Numbered from the stretch's first letter, positions 34,417-45,320 are shown. The stretch: DNA of 50,969 nucleotides from Rhodospirillaceae bacterium (GCA_008012315.1 SSEL01000036.1:1-50969), one strand, 5' to 3'. The notes: generated from the letters alone by a model not told the origin. Program-made: numbers and translations.

Positions 34417-35697
34417 ATGCGCATTCTGGTGGTTGGGTCCGGCGGTCGCGAACATGCCTTGTGCTGGAAGATTGCTGCCTCGCCGCTTTGCGACAAATTG
34501 TTCTGCGCCCCGGGCAATGCCGGCATCGCCGAGGAAGCAAGCTGCGTGCCGGTCAAGGCGGAGGATATCGACGGCCTGATCGACCTGGCGCGCAACGAGC
34601 ATATCGATCTGGTCGTCGTGGGTCCCGAGGCGCCCCTGGTCGCCGGTCTGGTCGATCGGCTGGAGGAGAATGGCATCCCCGCTTTCGGCCCCACGGCGAA
34701 GGCGGCGGAGATCGAAGGCTCCAAGGGTTTCATGAAAGACCTCTGCGCCAAATACAATATCCCGACCGCGGCCTATCGCCGCTGCAGCAATCCGGCCGAG
34801 GCGAAAGACTTCGCCAGGACCCTTTCCACTCCTTTGGTCGTCAAGGCCGATGGCCTCGCCGCCGGCAAGGGCGTCATCATCTGCGCCGATCATGCGGAAG
34901 CGGATAAGGCGATCGATGACATTCTTGTTGCCGGACAATTCGGCGCGGCCGGCGCCGAAGTCGTCATCGAGGAATTTCTCGACGGTGAGGAACTGAGCTT
35001 CTTCGCGTTGGTCGATGGCATGCATGCCTTGCCGCTGGGATCGGCCCAGGACCACAAGCGCGTCGGCGATGGCGATACCGGCCTCAATACCGGCGGCATG
35101 GGCGCTTACGCGCCGGCCCCGGTCGCGACCGCCGAGCTTGAACGCGACATCATGAATCTGATCATCGCACCGACCGTCCAGGGCATGGCGGCGGAGGGCC
35201 GGCCGTTCAAAGGCGTGCTGTTCGCCGGCATCATGGCAACGGCCAATGGCCCGCGCCTGATCGAATTCAATGCGCGGTTCGGCGATCCGGAATGCGAGGT
35301 GCTGTGCCAGCGGTTGAAATCCGATCTGGTCCCGGCACTGATGGCAGCACGCGACGGCACGCTGAAGGATTTCGACCTGCGCTGGCACGACCAGGCAGCA
35401 CTCTGCGTCGTCATGGCCAGCAAGGGCTATCCCGGCAAGACCACGCCGGGCAGTATCATCCGCAAGCTGGACGAGGCCGGGAAGCTGCCCGATGTCACGG
35501 TGTTCCATGCCGGCACCAAGGCCAATGACAAGGGTGAGATCGAAGCCCATGGCGGCCGCGTCCTTGCCGTGACGGCGCTGGGGAAGACGGTCAGGCAAGC
35601 GCAGGAAAAGGCCTATCGCGCCGTCGATGCGATCGACTGGCCGGAAGGTTTCTGCCGCCGCGACATCGGCTGGCGCGCCATCGCCCGGGAAAAGTGA
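34417..35697 (+). CDS. purD: Phosphoribosylamine--glycine ligase (GAR synthetase)
   Basis: Second step of purine synthesis, ATP-dependent. The 426-residue protein starts [20 protein letters not shown] and has the ATP-grasp core: [15 protein letters not shown], the PurD signature [20 protein letters not shown], and [13 protein letters not shown] for metal binding. Full length. A plausible terminator follows at 35703. Confidence 0.98.
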   Translation: MRILVVGSGGREHALCWKIAASPLCDKLFCAPGNAGIAEEASCVPVKAEDIDGLIDLARNEHIDLVVVGPEAPLVAGLVDRLEENGIPAFGPTAKAAEIEGSKGFMKDLCAKYNIPTAAYRRCSNPAEAKDFARTLSTPLVVKADGLAAGKGVIICADHAEADKAIDDILVAGQFGAAGAEVVIEEFLDGEELSFFALVDGMHALPLGSAQDHKRVGDGDTGLNTGGMGAYAPAPVATAELERDIMNLIIAPTVQGMAAEGRPFKGVLFAGIMATANGPRLIEFNARFGDPECEVLCQRLKSDLVPALMAARDGTLKDFDLRWHDQAALCVVMASKGYPGKTTPGSIIRKLDEAGKLPDVTVFHAGTKANDKGEIEAHGGRVLAVTALGKTVRQAQEKAYRAVDAIDWPEGFCRRDIGWRAIAREK

Positions 35698-35702
35698 CGG
35701 GA

Positions 35703-35731
35703 CGGCGCTGATTTCTGCGCCGCTAGTTTTT
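35703..35731 (+). terminator. Possible intrinsic terminator after purD
   Basis: A 6-bp stem CGGCGC/GCGCCG with an 8-base loop, then CTAG and TTTTT. The T-run lies in the last codons of the convergent FAD-oxidase gene. The four bases between stem and T-run weaken the call. Confidence 0.45.
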
Positions 35732-37123
35732 GAAGATCTTGCCCGGATTGAGCCGGTTTTCCGGATCGATCGTCTGTTTCAGGAGGCGCATGAGGCCGGT
35801 GGCTTCGGCGCCATGTTCCTGTTCCAGGAAAGCGATCTTGCCATAACCGATCCCATGCTCCCCGGTGCAGGTGCCGCCCATTTCCAGCGCCCGCGACACC
35901 AGCCGCTGATTGAAGGCTTCCGCCGCCGCGAGTTCCGCCGGATTGGCCGGGTCGACGATCATGTTGGTGTGGAAATTGCCGTCGCCGACATGGCCGACGA
36001 TGGGCGCCAGCAGGCCGCTGGCGGCGATATCGGCTTTGGTCGCCAGGATGCAATCGGCCAGGCGCGAAATCGGCACGCAGACATCGGTGGGCCAGCCCTT
36101 GGCACCCGGCCGCAGATTGATGCCGGCATAATAGGCGTCATGCCGCGCCTGCCATAATTTGTTGCGTTCCTCCGCCCGCGTGCTCCAGCGGAAATCCGTG
36201 CCGCCGAAATCGGCGGCGATCATCTTCACCGCATCGGACTGCTCGGTCACGCCGGCTTCGCTGCCGTGGAACTCGAAGAACAAGGTCGGCGCCACGGGAT
36301 AATCGAGCTGCGAATAACGATTGACCGCATCCATCTGCACTTCGTCCAGCAATTCGATCCGGGCGACCGGAATGCCGGACTGGATGATGCGGATGACCGT
36401 ATTGACCGCCTCGCCGATAGTCGGGAATGGCGCGACTGCCGCGGCGATCGCTTCGGGAATGCCATAGAGCCGCAAACGGACGTCGGTGATGACGCCGAGC
36501 GTCCATTCCGAACCGATGAAGAGCCGCGTGAGATCATAGCCGGCGGCCGATTTCCGCGCCCGGCTGCCCGTCTTGATGACACGGCCATCGGCCAGCACCA
36601 CGGTCAGGCCCAGCACATTCTCGCGCATCGTGCCGTAGCGGACGGCATTGGTGCCGCTGGCCCGGGTCGCGGCCATGCCGCCGATCGTCGCATCGGCACC
36701 GGGATCGATGGGGAAGAACAGGCCGGCATCGCGCAGATGCGCGTTGAGCTGCTTGCGCGTAACGCCGGCCTGGACCAGCACGTCGAGATCGTCGCCATTG
36801 ACCTCGACCACCTGGTTCATGCCGCTGAGATCGACGCTGACGCCGCCTTCCAGGGCCGCGACATGCCCTTCCAGCGAGGTGCCGACACCGAACGGAATGA
36901 CCGGCGCGCCATGACGCCGCGCGAGACGCATGATCTGCGCCACCTCCTCCGTCGATTGCGGAAAGACCACGACATCCGGCGCATGCGCCGGGTGATAGGA
37001 TTCATCATGGCCATGACGGTTGAGGATACCGGGATTGGTACTGACCCGGTCATCGCCCAGCAATGCCGTCAGAGCGGCGATCAGCGCCGTTGGATCGGCG
37101 AGGCGGCGTGCTTCCTGTGCCAT
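35723..37123 (-). CDS. FAD-binding oxidoreductase, D-lactate/glycolate dehydrogenase family
   Basis: A 466-residue flavoprotein with a PCMH/VAO FAD-binding domain (VIPFGVGTSLEGHVAALEGG; PIDPGADATIGGMAATRASG, about 75-160) and a FAD-oxidase C-terminal domain (IVGHVGDGNFHTNMIV; CTGEHGIGYGKIAFLEQE; the end NRLNPGKIF). It oxidises a 2-hydroxy acid such as D-lactate, glycolate or D-2-hydroxyglutarate; sequence alone does not pick the substrate. It lies 15 bp behind the 5-oxoprolinase gene, so the two form an operon. Confidence 0.9.
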   Translation of the reverse strand: MAQEARRLADPTALIAALTALLGDDRVSTNPGILNRHGHDESYHPAHAPDVVVFPQSTEEVAQIMRLARRHGAPVIPFGVGTSLEGHVAALEGGVSVDLSGMNQVVEVNGDDLDVLVQAGVTRKQLNAHLRDAGLFFPIDPGADATIGGMAATRASGTNAVRYGTMRENVLGLTVVLADGRVIKTGSRARKSAAGYDLTRLFIGSEWTLGVITDVRLRLYGIPEAIAAAVAPFPTIGEAVNTVIRIIQSGIPVARIELLDEVQMDAVNRYSQLDYPVAPTLFFEFHGSEAGVTEQSDAVKMIAADFGGTDFRWSTRAEERNKLWQARHDAYYAGINLRPGAKGWPTDVCVPISRLADCILATKADIAASGLLAPIVGHVGDGNFHTNMIVDPANPAELAAAEAFNQRLVSRALEMGGTCTGEHGIGYGKIAFLEQEHGAEATGLMRLLKQTIDPENRLNPGKIFKN

Positions 37124-37138
37124 CGGCGTTTCCTCAGA

Positions 37139-40100
37139 TCACACTTTTCCCTTACCGTAACCCCCACCGCCGGGGGTTTCCACCACGAAGCAGTCACCCG
37201 GCTGCATCTCGGTCCGATCCGTGCCCTTGAGCGTGTCGATACGGCCATCGGCGCGCTGAACGGTATTGCGTCCCAAGGCCCCGGCCTCCCCGCCTGCCAT
37301 GCCATAGGGATGGATGACCCGGTGGCCGCTCAGGATCGCCGCCGTCATCGCCTCGCGGAACCGGATGCGCCGGATCACACCATCGCCGCCGTGATGCTTG
37401 CCCCGGCCGCCGCTGCCGCGCCGGATACGGAAATCCTCCACCAGAACGGGGAAGCGCCATTCCAGCACTTCCGGGTCGGTCAGGCGCGAATTCGTCATAT
37501 GCGTCTGCACCGCATCGGTGCCGTCGAAATCCGCCCCGGCGCCGGAACCGCCGGCGATGGTTTCGTAATACTGGTAAGTGTCGTTGCCGAAGGTGAAATT
37601 GTTCATCGTGCCCTGGGCCGCCGCCATCACCCCCATGGCGCCGTAAAGCGCATCGGTCACGCATTGCGAGGTTTCGACATTGCCGCTGACCACCGCCGCC
37701 GGATAAGCCGGCTTCAGCATGCTGCCATCGGGAATGATGATCTCCAAAGGCTCCAGGCAGCCGGCATTCATCGGGATTTCATCGTCGATCAGCGTGCGGA
37801 AGACATAGAGGACCGCCGCCTTGGCCACCGCCGATGGCGCGTTGAAATTGCTCGAGAGCTGTGCCGAGGTGCCGGTGAAGTCGATGACCGCGCTGCGCTG
37901 GCCATGATCGACCGTGACGGTGACGGCGATCTTCGCACCGTCATCCATCTCATAGGTAAAGCCGCCATCCGTCAGGCGGTCGATCACCCGGCGCACCTGT
38001 TCCGCCGCATTGGCGCGCACATGTCCCATATAGGCATGCACGACCTCCAGCCCGAAATCCCGCACCATGCGGCGCAATTCCTGGACGCCCTTCTCATTGG
38101 CCGCCACCTGTGCCCCGAGATCGGCGACATTCTGGTCGGGATTGCGCGCGGGATAAGCACCGCTGCCGAGCAAAGAGCGCAGGTCGGCTTCCAGGAAACG
38201 GCCCTGATCGACCAGCTTGAAATTGTCGATCAGCACGCCTTCCTCTTCCACCGTCCGGCTGTCCGGCGGCATCGAGCCCGGCGTGATGCCGCCGATATCG
38301 GCATGATGGCCACGGCTGGCCACGTAAAAGAGAATGTTCCGCCCCGCTTCATCGAAGACCGGTGTCACCGCGGTGACATCGGGCAGATGGGTGCCGCCGT
38401 TATAGGGCGCGTTCAGCACATAGACATCGCCCGGCTTCATCTTTGTCTTGCCGGCTTTATCCTGATTGCCGCGAATGATGCTTTCGACGGATTCGCCCAT
38501 CGAGCCCAGATGCACCGGCATATGCGGCGCATTGGCGATCAGCCGGCCCTGCTGGTCGAAGACGGCGCAGGAGAAATCCAGCCGCTCCTTGATGTTCACC
38601 GAATGGCTGGTCTTTTCCAGGGTCGAGCCCATCTGTTCGGCGATCGACATGAACAGGTTGTTGAAAATCTCCAGCATGACCGGATCGACGCTGGTGCCGA
38701 TGGCGGCCTGCCGCTGCAGCGTCTCGTAGCGTTCGACCACGAGATGGCCGCGTTCGGTCAGATGCACGCGCCAGCCGGGTTCGATGACCGTCGTGCTGGT
38801 GGGATCGAGGACGATGGCCGGGCCGTTGACCAATTGTCCGGGCCGCAAGGCGATGCGGTCGAAGACCGGCGCCGACAATTCCTTGCCGTCGGCCCAGAAG
38901 GGCACGCGCGCTTTCGGTTCGGCATCGGCCTTGCTGGCCTCGGCGAGCGCGGGATCGCTGACGGTCTCGGTGGCGCCGATCGCCTCGACGCTCACCGAAT
39001 CGACGATCAGCGCCTTGTTCGGCACGATGAAGCCGTAACGCTGCAGGTGCTGTTCCTCGAAGCTTGCTTTGATGGTCGCGAGATCGCCATGCGCCGCGAC
39101 CAAGGCGGCATCGGTGCCGGCATATTTCACATGCACCTGGCGCAGCAGGGTGATGTGATCCGGTGCAATGTCTTGAGCCTTGACCTCTTCCACGGCTTCT
39201 TCGGCAAGTGAATCGAGATCGCTTTCAAGCCGCGACAGCAGGCTCGCATCCAAAGGCCCTTCCACCGTGCGGTGCCGCAAGGCGCGGATATCGGCGAGGC
39301 CCATGCCATAGGCAGATAGCACGCCGGCAAAGGGATGCAGGAAGATACGCGTCATGCCGAGCGCATCGGCAACCTGGCAGGCATGCTGGCCGCCGGCGCC
39401 GCCGAAACAGGCCAAGGTATAGTGACTGACGTCGTAGCCGCGCTGGATCGAAATCTCCTTGATCGCATTCGCCATATTGGCGACGGCGATTTTCAGGAAA
39501 CCCTCCGCCACCTCTTCGGGCGACATCGTCTTGCCGGATTTGGCGGAAATCTCCGCCGCCATCGCCGTGAATTTCTGCCCCACGATGTCGCAGTCCAGCG
39601 GCAGGTTTCCATCCTTGCCGAAGACCTTGGGGAAGAAATCCGGGTTGAGGCGCCCCAGCATGACGTTGCAGTCGGTGACGGCCAGTGGTCCGCCCCGGCG
39701 ATAGCTGGCCGGCCCCGGATTGGCGCCCGCCGATTCCGGGCCGACGCGGAAACGCGCCCCGTCGAAGAACAGGATCGAACCGCCGCCGGCAGCAACCGTA
39801 TGAATCTGCATCATCGGCGCGCGGATGCGGATGCCGGCGACCTGGGCATCGAAGCTGCGCTCATAGGCGCCGTTGTAATGCGAGACATCGGTCGATGTGC
39901 CGCCCATATCGAAACCGATGATCTTGCTGAAACCGGCCATGGCGGCCGTCTGCACCGCGCCGACGATCCCGCCCGCCGGACCGGAGAGGATGCTGTCCTT
40001 GCCCTGGAAGCTGCGGGCATCGGTCAAGCCGCCATTCGACTGCATGAACATGAGGCGCGTCGCCTGGTTGCCGATCTCGCCAGCCACCTGATCGACATAG

Positions 40101-40795
40101 CGCCGCAGGATCGGCGAAAGATAGGCATCAACCACCGTGGTGTCGCCACGGCTGACCAGCTTCATCAGCGGCGAGACCTGGTGGCTGACGGAGATCTGGG
40201 TAAAGCCGATTTCGGCGGCGGCATCGGCAAGCTGCGCCTCGTGATCGATAAAGCGATAGCCATGCATCAGCAGGATGGCGACTGCGCGCAACCCGCGATC
40301 GTAAGCGGCCTGCATCTCGCGCCGGGCGGCGGCGAGATCGAGCTTGCGCATGACCTCGCCCTGGGCCGTCACCCGCTCATCGACCTCGATCACCTCGGCA
40401 TAGAGCAGTTCGGGCAACAGAATGCGGCGGGCAAAAATCTTCGGCCGGTTCTGGTAGGCGATCCGCAAGGCATCATGGAAACCCTTGGTCGTTACCAGCA
40501 AAGTCGGCTCGCCCTTGCGCTCCAGCAGGGCGTTGGTGGCGACCGTGGTGCCCATCTTGATCGCCTGGACATCATCCGGCAGCGGATCGCCGGGCTGCAA
40601 TCCAAGAAGGTCGCGAATGCCCTGGATCGCCGCGTCACGGTAGCGCTCGGGGTTTTCCGACAACAGCTTATGGGTCATCAGGCTGCCATCGGGGCGCTTG
40701 GCGACGACATCGGTGAACGTCCCGCCACGGTCGATCCAGAATTGCCACTTGCCCGATTGCTTATGCGGCACCTGCCGCTCCGATGACTTCGCCAT
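37139..40795 (-). CDS. 5-oxoprolinase (fused hydantoinase A/B type)
   Basis: ATP-dependent opening of 5-oxo-L-proline to glutamate, in the glutathione/pyroglutamate salvage route. The protein of about 1218 residues joins HyuA (about 20-700: [30 protein letters not shown] with actin-like phosphate motifs) and HyuB (about 715-1210: [32 protein letters not shown], ending in a Gly-rich [11 protein letters not shown]). This fusion and length match eukaryote-like OplA enzymes rather than separate hydantoinase subunits. ATG 40795 is favoured by GAGG six bases upstream. The FAD oxidase gene follows in the same operon. Confidence 0.93.
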   Translation of the reverse strand: MAKSSERQVPHKQSGKWQFWIDRGGTFTDVVAKRPDGSLMTHKLLSENPERYRDAAIQGIRDLLGLQPGDPLPDDVQAIKMGTTVATNALLERKGEPTLLVTTKGFHDALRIAYQNRPKIFARRILLPELLYAEVIEVDERVTAQGEVMRKLDLAAARREMQAAYDRGLRAVAILLMHGYRFIDHEAQLADAAAEIGFTQISVSHQVSPLMKLVSRGDTTVVDAYLSPILRRYVDQVAGEIGNQATRLMFMQSNGGLTDARSFQGKDSILSGPAGGIVGAVQTAAMAGFSKIIGFDMGGTSTDVSHYNGAYERSFDAQVAGIRIRAPMMQIHTVAAGGGSILFFDGARFRVGPESAGANPGPASYRRGGPLAVTDCNVMLGRLNPDFFPKVFGKDGNLPLDCDIVGQKFTAMAAEISAKSGKTMSPEEVAEGFLKIAVANMANAIKEISIQRGYDVSHYTLACFGGAGGQHACQVADALGMTRIFLHPFAGVLSAYGMGLADIRALRHRTVEGPLDASLLSRLESDLDSLAEEAVEEVKAQDIAPDHITLLRQVHVKYAGTDAALVAAHGDLATIKASFEEQHLQRYGFIVPNKALIVDSVSVEAIGATETVSDPALAEASKADAEPKARVPFWADGKELSAPVFDRIALRPGQLVNGPAIVLDPTSTTVIEPGWRVHLTERGHLVVERYETLQRQAAIGTSVDPVMLEIFNNLFMSIAEQMGSTLEKTSHSVNIKERLDFSCAVFDQQGRLIANAPHMPVHLGSMGESVESIIRGNQDKAGKTKMKPGDVYVLNAPYNGGTHLPDVTAVTPVFDEAGRNILFYVASRGHHADIGGITPGSMPPDSRTVEEEGVLIDNFKLVDQGRFLEADLRSLLGSGAYPARNPDQNVADLGAQVAANEKGVQELRRMVRDFGLEVVHAYMGHVRANAAEQVRRVIDRLTDGGFTYEMDDGAKIAVTVTVDHGQRSAVIDFTGTSAQLSSNFNAPSAVAKAAVLYVFRTLIDDEIPMNAGCLEPLEIIIPDGSMLKPAYPAAVVSGNVETSQCVTDALYGAMGVMAAAQGTMNNFTFGNDTYQYYETIAGGSGAGADFDGTDAVQTHMTNSRLTDPEVLEWRFPVLVEDFRIRRGSGGRGKHHGGDGVIRRIRFREAMTAAILSGHRVIHPYGMAGGEAGALGRNTVQRADGRIDTLKGTDRTEMQPGDCFVVETPGGGGYGKGKV

Positions 40796-40876
40796 GCTTT
40801 TCCTCAATAACGTCGCAAACTGATCATATCGGACTTATAGCCCGGTACCATGAAAATGCAGGCGATGAAAATTGGG

Positions 40877-40908
40877 CCTCGAGAATATTAGACCTCGATA
40901 ATATGGGG
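40877..40908. repeat. 16-bp direct repeat in intergenic region
   Basis: CCTCGA(G/T)AATAT occurs twice, 16 bp apart, in an A+T-rich patch between the divergent 5-oxoprolinase and TerB-DnaJ genes. It may be a regulator site or part of a promoter. Confidence 0.5.
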
Positions 40909-41030
40909 CCTGGCATCCTTGCCCTGCATCCCTGCCGCGACAAAAGACATCGCTCCCCGGCTGGAAAAACCGGCGCCGAGCCGATATGTTCGCCGGGGCC
41001 TCTCTTATAGGCCGTTGTTTTTGGAGCATC

Positions 41031-41783
41031 ATGAGCGTCTGGGGCAAAATCATCGGCGGCGCGGCCGGCTTCGCCATCGGCGGCCCGATCGGTGCGCTGA
41101 TCGGCGCACTGGCGGGTCATGCCGTTGATGTGACGGTCGAACACGAGCAATTGCCGTCACCCGACCCGGAATCCGACGACCGGGCGGCGACCCGCGAGGT
41201 CGCCTTCACCGTGGCCGCCATCGCGCTGGGCGCCAAAATGGCCAAGGCCGACGGCGTGGTCAGCCGCGCCGAGGTGGATGCCTTCAAGGAAGTCTTCCAT
41301 GTCCCGCCGGCCGAGCTCAAGAATGTGGCACGAATCTTCGACTTGGCGAAGCGCGACACTTTCGGCTTCGAAACCTATGCCCGCCAGGTGGCCCGGATGT
41401 TCCAGCCGAAGCATCCGGTACTGGAAGAAATGCTGGACGGCCTGTTCCATATCGCCCGCGCCGATGGCCATGTGCATGAAGCCGAGCTGAATTATCTGCA
41501 GCGCGTCGCCGAGATCTTCGGTTTCACGGAAGGCGATTTCGCCCGGATCCGGGAAGCCAATATCGGCCCTGACAAGGCCGATCCCTACACCATGCTCGGC
41601 GTCACCCGGGAAACCGCGAATGACGAGATCAAGCAAGCCTGGCGCAAACTGGTCCGTGACAACCACCCGGACAAGCTGATCGCCCAGGGCCTGCCGGCCG
41701 ATTTCGTCGATCTGGCGACCGAGAAGCTCGCCCGCATCAATGCCGCCTATGACAAGATCGCCAAGGAACGCGGCATCAACTGA
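41031..41783 (+). CDS. DjlA-like TerB/DnaJ co-chaperone
   Basis: A 250-residue protein: a Gly/Ala-rich N-terminal hydrophobic segment (IIGGAAGFAIGGPIGALIGA, possible membrane insertion), a TerB-like helical domain (about 50-170: AKADGVVSRAEVDAFKEVF; ARADGHVHEAELNYLQ), and a C-terminal J domain (DPYTMLGVTRE... with DNHPDK). This is the DjlA layout; DjlA stimulates DnaK and affects envelope stress responses. The start has GGAG six bases upstream (TTTTGGAGCATC). The ABC-F gene begins 13 bp later. Confidence 0.92.
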   Translation: MSVWGKIIGGAAGFAIGGPIGALIGALAGHAVDVTVEHEQLPSPDPESDDRAATREVAFTVAAIALGAKMAKADGVVSRAEVDAFKEVFHVPPAELKNVARIFDLAKRDTFGFETYARQVARMFQPKHPVLEEMLDGLFHIARADGHVHEAELNYLQRVAEIFGFTEGDFARIREANIGPDKADPYTMLGVTRETANDEIKQAWRKLVRDNHPDKLIAQGLPADFVDLATEKLARINAAYDKIAKERGIN

Positions 41784-41796
41784 GAATCAATCCAAT

Positions 41797-43623
41797 ATGC
41801 CCGTAGCAACACCTCAACTCGCTTTGCGCAATGCCACCGTCACGTTCGGCGGCCGGCCGCTTTTCGCCGGTATCACCATGAGCCTCGGCAAAGGCGAACG
41901 GATCTGCCTGGTCGGCGCCAACGGCTCGGGCAAATCGACCATTCTGAAAGCCCTGGCCGGCGAGATGGAGCTGGATGGCGGCGAGCGCTTCCTGCAGCCC
42001 GGCATCACCGTCGGCTATCTACCGCAGAACCCCGATCTCTCGGTCGGCGGCACGGTCGCCGCCTATATCGGCGCCGGCCTGGCCGATCCCGAGGGCGAGG
42101 CCTATCGCATCGACACCGTCCTCGATCATCTGGATCTGGACGGCAGCCGGGATATTTCCACCTTGTCGGGCGGCGAAGGCCGCCGCGCGGCACTGGGGCG
42201 CGTGCTGATCACGAGGCCCGACCTGCTGCTGCTGGACGAGCCGACCAATCATCTCGATTTGCCCACCATCGAATGGCTGGAAGAAGAACTGGCCGCCTTT
42301 CCCGGCGGCATCCTGATGATCAGCCACGACCGCACCTTTCTGACCAAGTTGACGCGCCGGCTGCTGTGGCTCGATCGCGGCCGCATGTTCGAACTGGATG
42401 ACGGCTTCGCCAAGTTCGAAGACTGGTCCAACGGCATCATCGATCAGGAAGCCGCCGAAAATTATCGCCTGCAGAAGCGCATCGAGCAGGAGGAATACTG
42501 GCTGGCGCGCGGCGTCACCGCCCGCCGCTCCCGCAATGAAGGGCGCCGCCGCAATCTCTTCGCCCTGCGCAAGCAGCGGGCCGAAGCGCTGAAGGCCCGC
42601 GGCAAGGCGAAACTGGCTTTGTCGGAAGCGGAAAGCGGTGGTCAACTGGTGATCGAGGCCATCGATATCAGCAAAAGCTTCACCCGGCCGGATGGCAGCG
42701 AGGTGACGATTGTCGATGGTTTCTCGACGCGGATCCAGCGCGGCGACCGGGTCGGCCTGATCGGCCCCAATGGCGCCGGCAAGAGCACCATCCTGAAATT
42801 GCTGACGGGGCAGATGCAGCCGGATTCCGGCACCATCCGGCTCGGCACCAATCTCCTGCCGCTTTATCTCGACCAGCGCCGCATGGTCTTCGATCTCGAC
42901 AAGACACTGTGGCAGACGCTGGCGCCGGGCGGGGGCGATTCGATCGATGTGCGCGGCCAGCAGCGCCATGTCGTCGCCTATCTGCGCGACTTCCTGTTCA
43001 ACGACAAGCAGGCGACCATGCCGGTGCGCAGCTTGTCGGGTGGCGAGCTGGCGCGGCTGATGCTGGCGAAGCTTTTCGCCCAGCCCAGCAACCTGATCGT
43101 GCTCGACGAACCGACCAACGATCTGGACATGGATACGCTCGATTTGCTGCAGGAAGTGCTGTCCGATTACGACGGCACCTTGCTGCTGGTCAGCCATGAC
43201 CGCGATTTCCTCGATCGCCTGGTCACCAGCGTCATTGCCGTCGAAGGCGATGGCGAGGTGGCCGAATATCCCGGCGGCTATAGCGATTACCTGATCCAGC
43301 GACCCGAGCCGAAAGCGGTCGCGCCTGGCAAGACAGCGAAGAAGCCGGCCGCCGAAAAAGCAGCACCGGCGGCGCGCGCACCGCAACGGCTGAGCTCGAA
43401 GGAACAGCGCGAGCTTGACGATCTGCCGGGCCGGATCGCCACGTTGGAAAAGGAGATCCAGGTGATCGAAACCGCCTTGGCCGATCCCGATCTCTATAGC
43501 CGCGATCCGCAGAAATTCGCCAAGGCCGGCGATTTGCTGGCCGGCAAGAAGACGACGCTTGCCGAGGCGGAAACCCGCTGGCTGGAACTGGAAGAAAAAC
43601 GCGCTGAACTGGCGGCCGGCTGA
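41797..43623 (+). CDS. ABC-F family ATPase, Uup-like
   Basis: A 608-residue soluble protein with two ABC domains. The first has GANGSGKST, LSGGEGRRAALGR and LLLDEPTNHLDLPT; the second GPNGAGKST, LSGGELARLMLAK and LDEPTNDLDMDT. A charged linker lies between them (ARGVTARRSRNEGRRRN), and a Lys/Ala-rich, then coiled-coil C-terminus (about 525-608) follows. Uup-type ABC-F proteins act on ribosomes or branched DNA. No membrane part. I use ATG 41797; the frame opens earlier inside the TerB-DnaJ gene. Confidence 0.92.
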   Translation: MPVATPQLALRNATVTFGGRPLFAGITMSLGKGERICLVGANGSGKSTILKALAGEMELDGGERFLQPGITVGYLPQNPDLSVGGTVAAYIGAGLADPEGEAYRIDTVLDHLDLDGSRDISTLSGGEGRRAALGRVLITRPDLLLLDEPTNHLDLPTIEWLEEELAAFPGGILMISHDRTFLTKLTRRLLWLDRGRMFELDDGFAKFEDWSNGIIDQEAAENYRLQKRIEQEEYWLARGVTARRSRNEGRRRNLFALRKQRAEALKARGKAKLALSEAESGGQLVIEAIDISKSFTRPDGSEVTIVDGFSTRIQRGDRVGLIGPNGAGKSTILKLLTGQMQPDSGTIRLGTNLLPLYLDQRRMVFDLDKTLWQTLAPGGGDSIDVRGQQRHVVAYLRDFLFNDKQATMPVRSLSGGELARLMLAKLFAQPSNLIVLDEPTNDLDMDTLDLLQEVLSDYDGTLLLVSHDRDFLDRLVTSVIAVEGDGEVAEYPGGYSDYLIQRPEPKAVAPGKTAKKPAAEKAAPAARAPQRLSSKEQRELDDLPGRIATLEKEIQVIETALADPDLYSRDPQKFAKAGDLLAGKKTTLAEAETRWLELEEKRAELAAG

Positions 43624-43625
43624 TC

Positions 43626-44510
43626 ATGCGCCCCAGTCATGTGCTGCTGATGGTTCTGGCGCAGGCTTTGTGGGGCGCCAATTTCGCCGTCACCAAGATG
43701 GGCCTCGATCATTGGCCGCCGCTGTTCTTTGTCTGCATCCGGCTGGCGCTGGTCGCCCTGTTGCTGGTGCCGATTGTCGGTTTGCCCAAGCGCGCCCACC
43801 TGCCGGCCTTGTTGAAGCTGTGCTTCCTGCTCGGCGTGGTTCACTGGGGTACGCTGTTCACCGGTCTCACGCTGACCGACGCCGCCACCACATCGATCAT
43901 CGTCCAGATCCAGGTGCCGATCTCGGCCCTGCTGGCGATTTTCTTCCAGGGCGACCGGATGGGCTGGCGGCGCTGGTGCGGCATGGCAATCGCCTTTGCC
44001 GGCATCGCCCTCATCGTCGGCACGCCGCAATTCAGCGGCGGCCTGCGCGGCGCCGGCCTGATTCTCGTTGCCGCCATCGCCTGGGCGGTTTCCAATATGG
44101 AGATCAAGAAACTCAGCGATCACATGGATGGCTGGCGGCTCAATGCCTGGACCGGCTTGCTGGCAGCGCCCATGACCTTCGTCATGTCGCTGCTGCTCGA
44201 ACACGGACAATGGCAGGCGATCAGCACCTCCGATTGGCGCGGCTGGTCGGCCATGGTCTATCAGGTTCTGATCGTCACCACATTATGCTATGGCATCTGG
44301 TACGGCATGATGCGCCGTTACCCGATGTCGCTGGTCATGCCGTTCACCTTGATGGAGCCGGTCTTCGGCGCGGCCACCGCCGTCGTGCTCCTGGGCGAGC
44401 CGGTCGGCTGGCGCCTGGTGGTCGGCACCGCGATCACCTTGGCCGGCCTCGCCATCCTGGTCTTGCGCCGGCCGCAGGCGGTGGCGCAGCCGGTCGGGCC
44501 CGGTACATAA
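43626..44510 (+). CDS. EamA/DMT-family transporter
   Basis: A 294-residue protein with about ten hydrophobic helices in two EamA repeats. Typical starts are ALWGANFAVTKMGLDHWPPLFF (first repeat) and the second-repeat LILVAAIAWAVSNMEIKKLS. It resembles RhtA/EamA exporters of amino acids and related metabolites, but the substrate is unknown. The start lies two bases after the ABC-F stop (TGATCATG), so the two are co-transcribed. Confidence 0.9.
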   Translation: MRPSHVLLMVLAQALWGANFAVTKMGLDHWPPLFFVCIRLALVALLLVPIVGLPKRAHLPALLKLCFLLGVVHWGTLFTGLTLTDAATTSIIVQIQVPISALLAIFFQGDRMGWRRWCGMAIAFAGIALIVGTPQFSGGLRGAGLILVAAIAWAVSNMEIKKLSDHMDGWRLNAWTGLLAAPMTFVMSLLLEHGQWQAISTSDWRGWSAMVYQVLIVTTLCYGIWYGMMRRYPMSLVMPFTLMEPVFGAATAVVLLGEPVGWRLVVGTAITLAGLAILVLRRPQAVAQPVGPGT

Positions 44511-44556
44511 TCGCCCCCGTACCTGGTGCAAGCGGAAATCTCAGTCGGGCAAGGCC

Positions 44557-45312
44557 ATGCAATTGATCGATTTGCCGTCACTCAATTTCGATGACCGCCC
44601 GGTCGGCGGGCCGATCGATATTCTCCTGCTCCATTACACTGGCATGCAGAGCGGCGATGAAGCGATCGCCCGATTGCGCGATCCCGCCGCCCGGGTCAGC
44701 AGCCACTATGTGGTCGATGAGGACGGATCGATCATCTGCCTGGTGCCGGAGGCAAAACGTGCCTGGCATGCCGGCGTCAGTTCCTGGGCCGGCGCCCGCG
44801 ACATCAATGCCCGCTCGATCGGTATCGAGATCGTCAATCCCGGCCATGACTGGGGCTATCGGCCATTTCCCGAGGTGCAGATGCAGGCGGTGATCGCCCT
44901 CTCGCAGCAGATCATCGCCCAGCACCGCATTCCGGCAAGCCGCGTCCTCGGCCATTCCGATGTGGCACCCATGCGCAAACAGGATCCCGGCGAGTTGTTC
45001 AACTGGGCGCTCCTGGCATCGCGCGGCATCGGCCTCTGGCCAAAGCCCGTCATTGCGGATTGGGATGAGGCGACCTTCCTCGCCGCCCTCGCTTGCTATG
45101 GCTACGATGTCGACGGCCCGGCCGGCGCGATGCCGGAAACCGCCCGTCATGCGGCGATCCTCGCTTTCGAGCGGCATTTCCGGCCGCAGCATCTCACCGG
45201 CCGGTTCGATCAGGCCTCCGCCTCGATCCTCAACGGTCTGTTGCAAGCAGCCGGCATTGACACGGCCAGCATTGACACGGCTGGCATTGACAGGACCGGT
45301 CTCAAGGCCTAG
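44557..45312 (+). CDS. N-acetylmuramoyl-L-alanine amidase, AmpD/AmiD type
   Basis: A 251-residue amidase_2 enzyme cleaving the lactyl-amide bond of muropeptides: zinc ligands in LLLHYTGMQ, and in VLGHSDVAPMRKQDPGELF. HYVVDEDGSI and ARSIGIEIVNPGHD are also conserved. A C-terminal helical region (about 165-230) resembles a peptidoglycan-binding domain, as in AmiD. There is no signal peptide, so a cytoplasmic recycling role like AmpD is possible. The last 20 residues come from a 15-bp tandem repeat. Confidence 0.9.
   Translation: MQLIDLPSLNFDDRPVGGPIDILLLHYTGMQSGDEAIARLRDPAARVSSHYVVDEDGSIICLVPEAKRAWHAGVSSWAGARDINARSIGIEIVNPGHDWGYRPFPEVQMQAVIALSQQIIAQHRIPASRVLGHSDVAPMRKQDPGELFNWALLASRGIGLWPKPVIADWDEATFLAALACYGYDVDGPAGAMPETARHAAILAFERHFRPQHLTGRFDQASASILNGLLQAAGIDTASIDTAGIDRTGLKA
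45254..45298. repeat. 15-bp coding tandem repeat, three units
   Basis: Three units of about GCATTGACACGGCCA encode AGIDTASIDTAGIDRTG at the extreme C-terminus of the amidase. Units 1 and 2 differ only in their last two bases. Confidence 0.85.
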
Positions 45313-45320
45313 CTAGACGA

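Noticed and set aside
36266..39211. A 981-codon open frame on the plus strand, antisense to the FAD oxidase and 5-oxoprolinase
   Set aside because: It is rich in His, Arg, Asp, Gly and Ile-Asp runs typical of the antisense frame of high-G+C genes, shows no domain, and both genes it opposes are clear family members.
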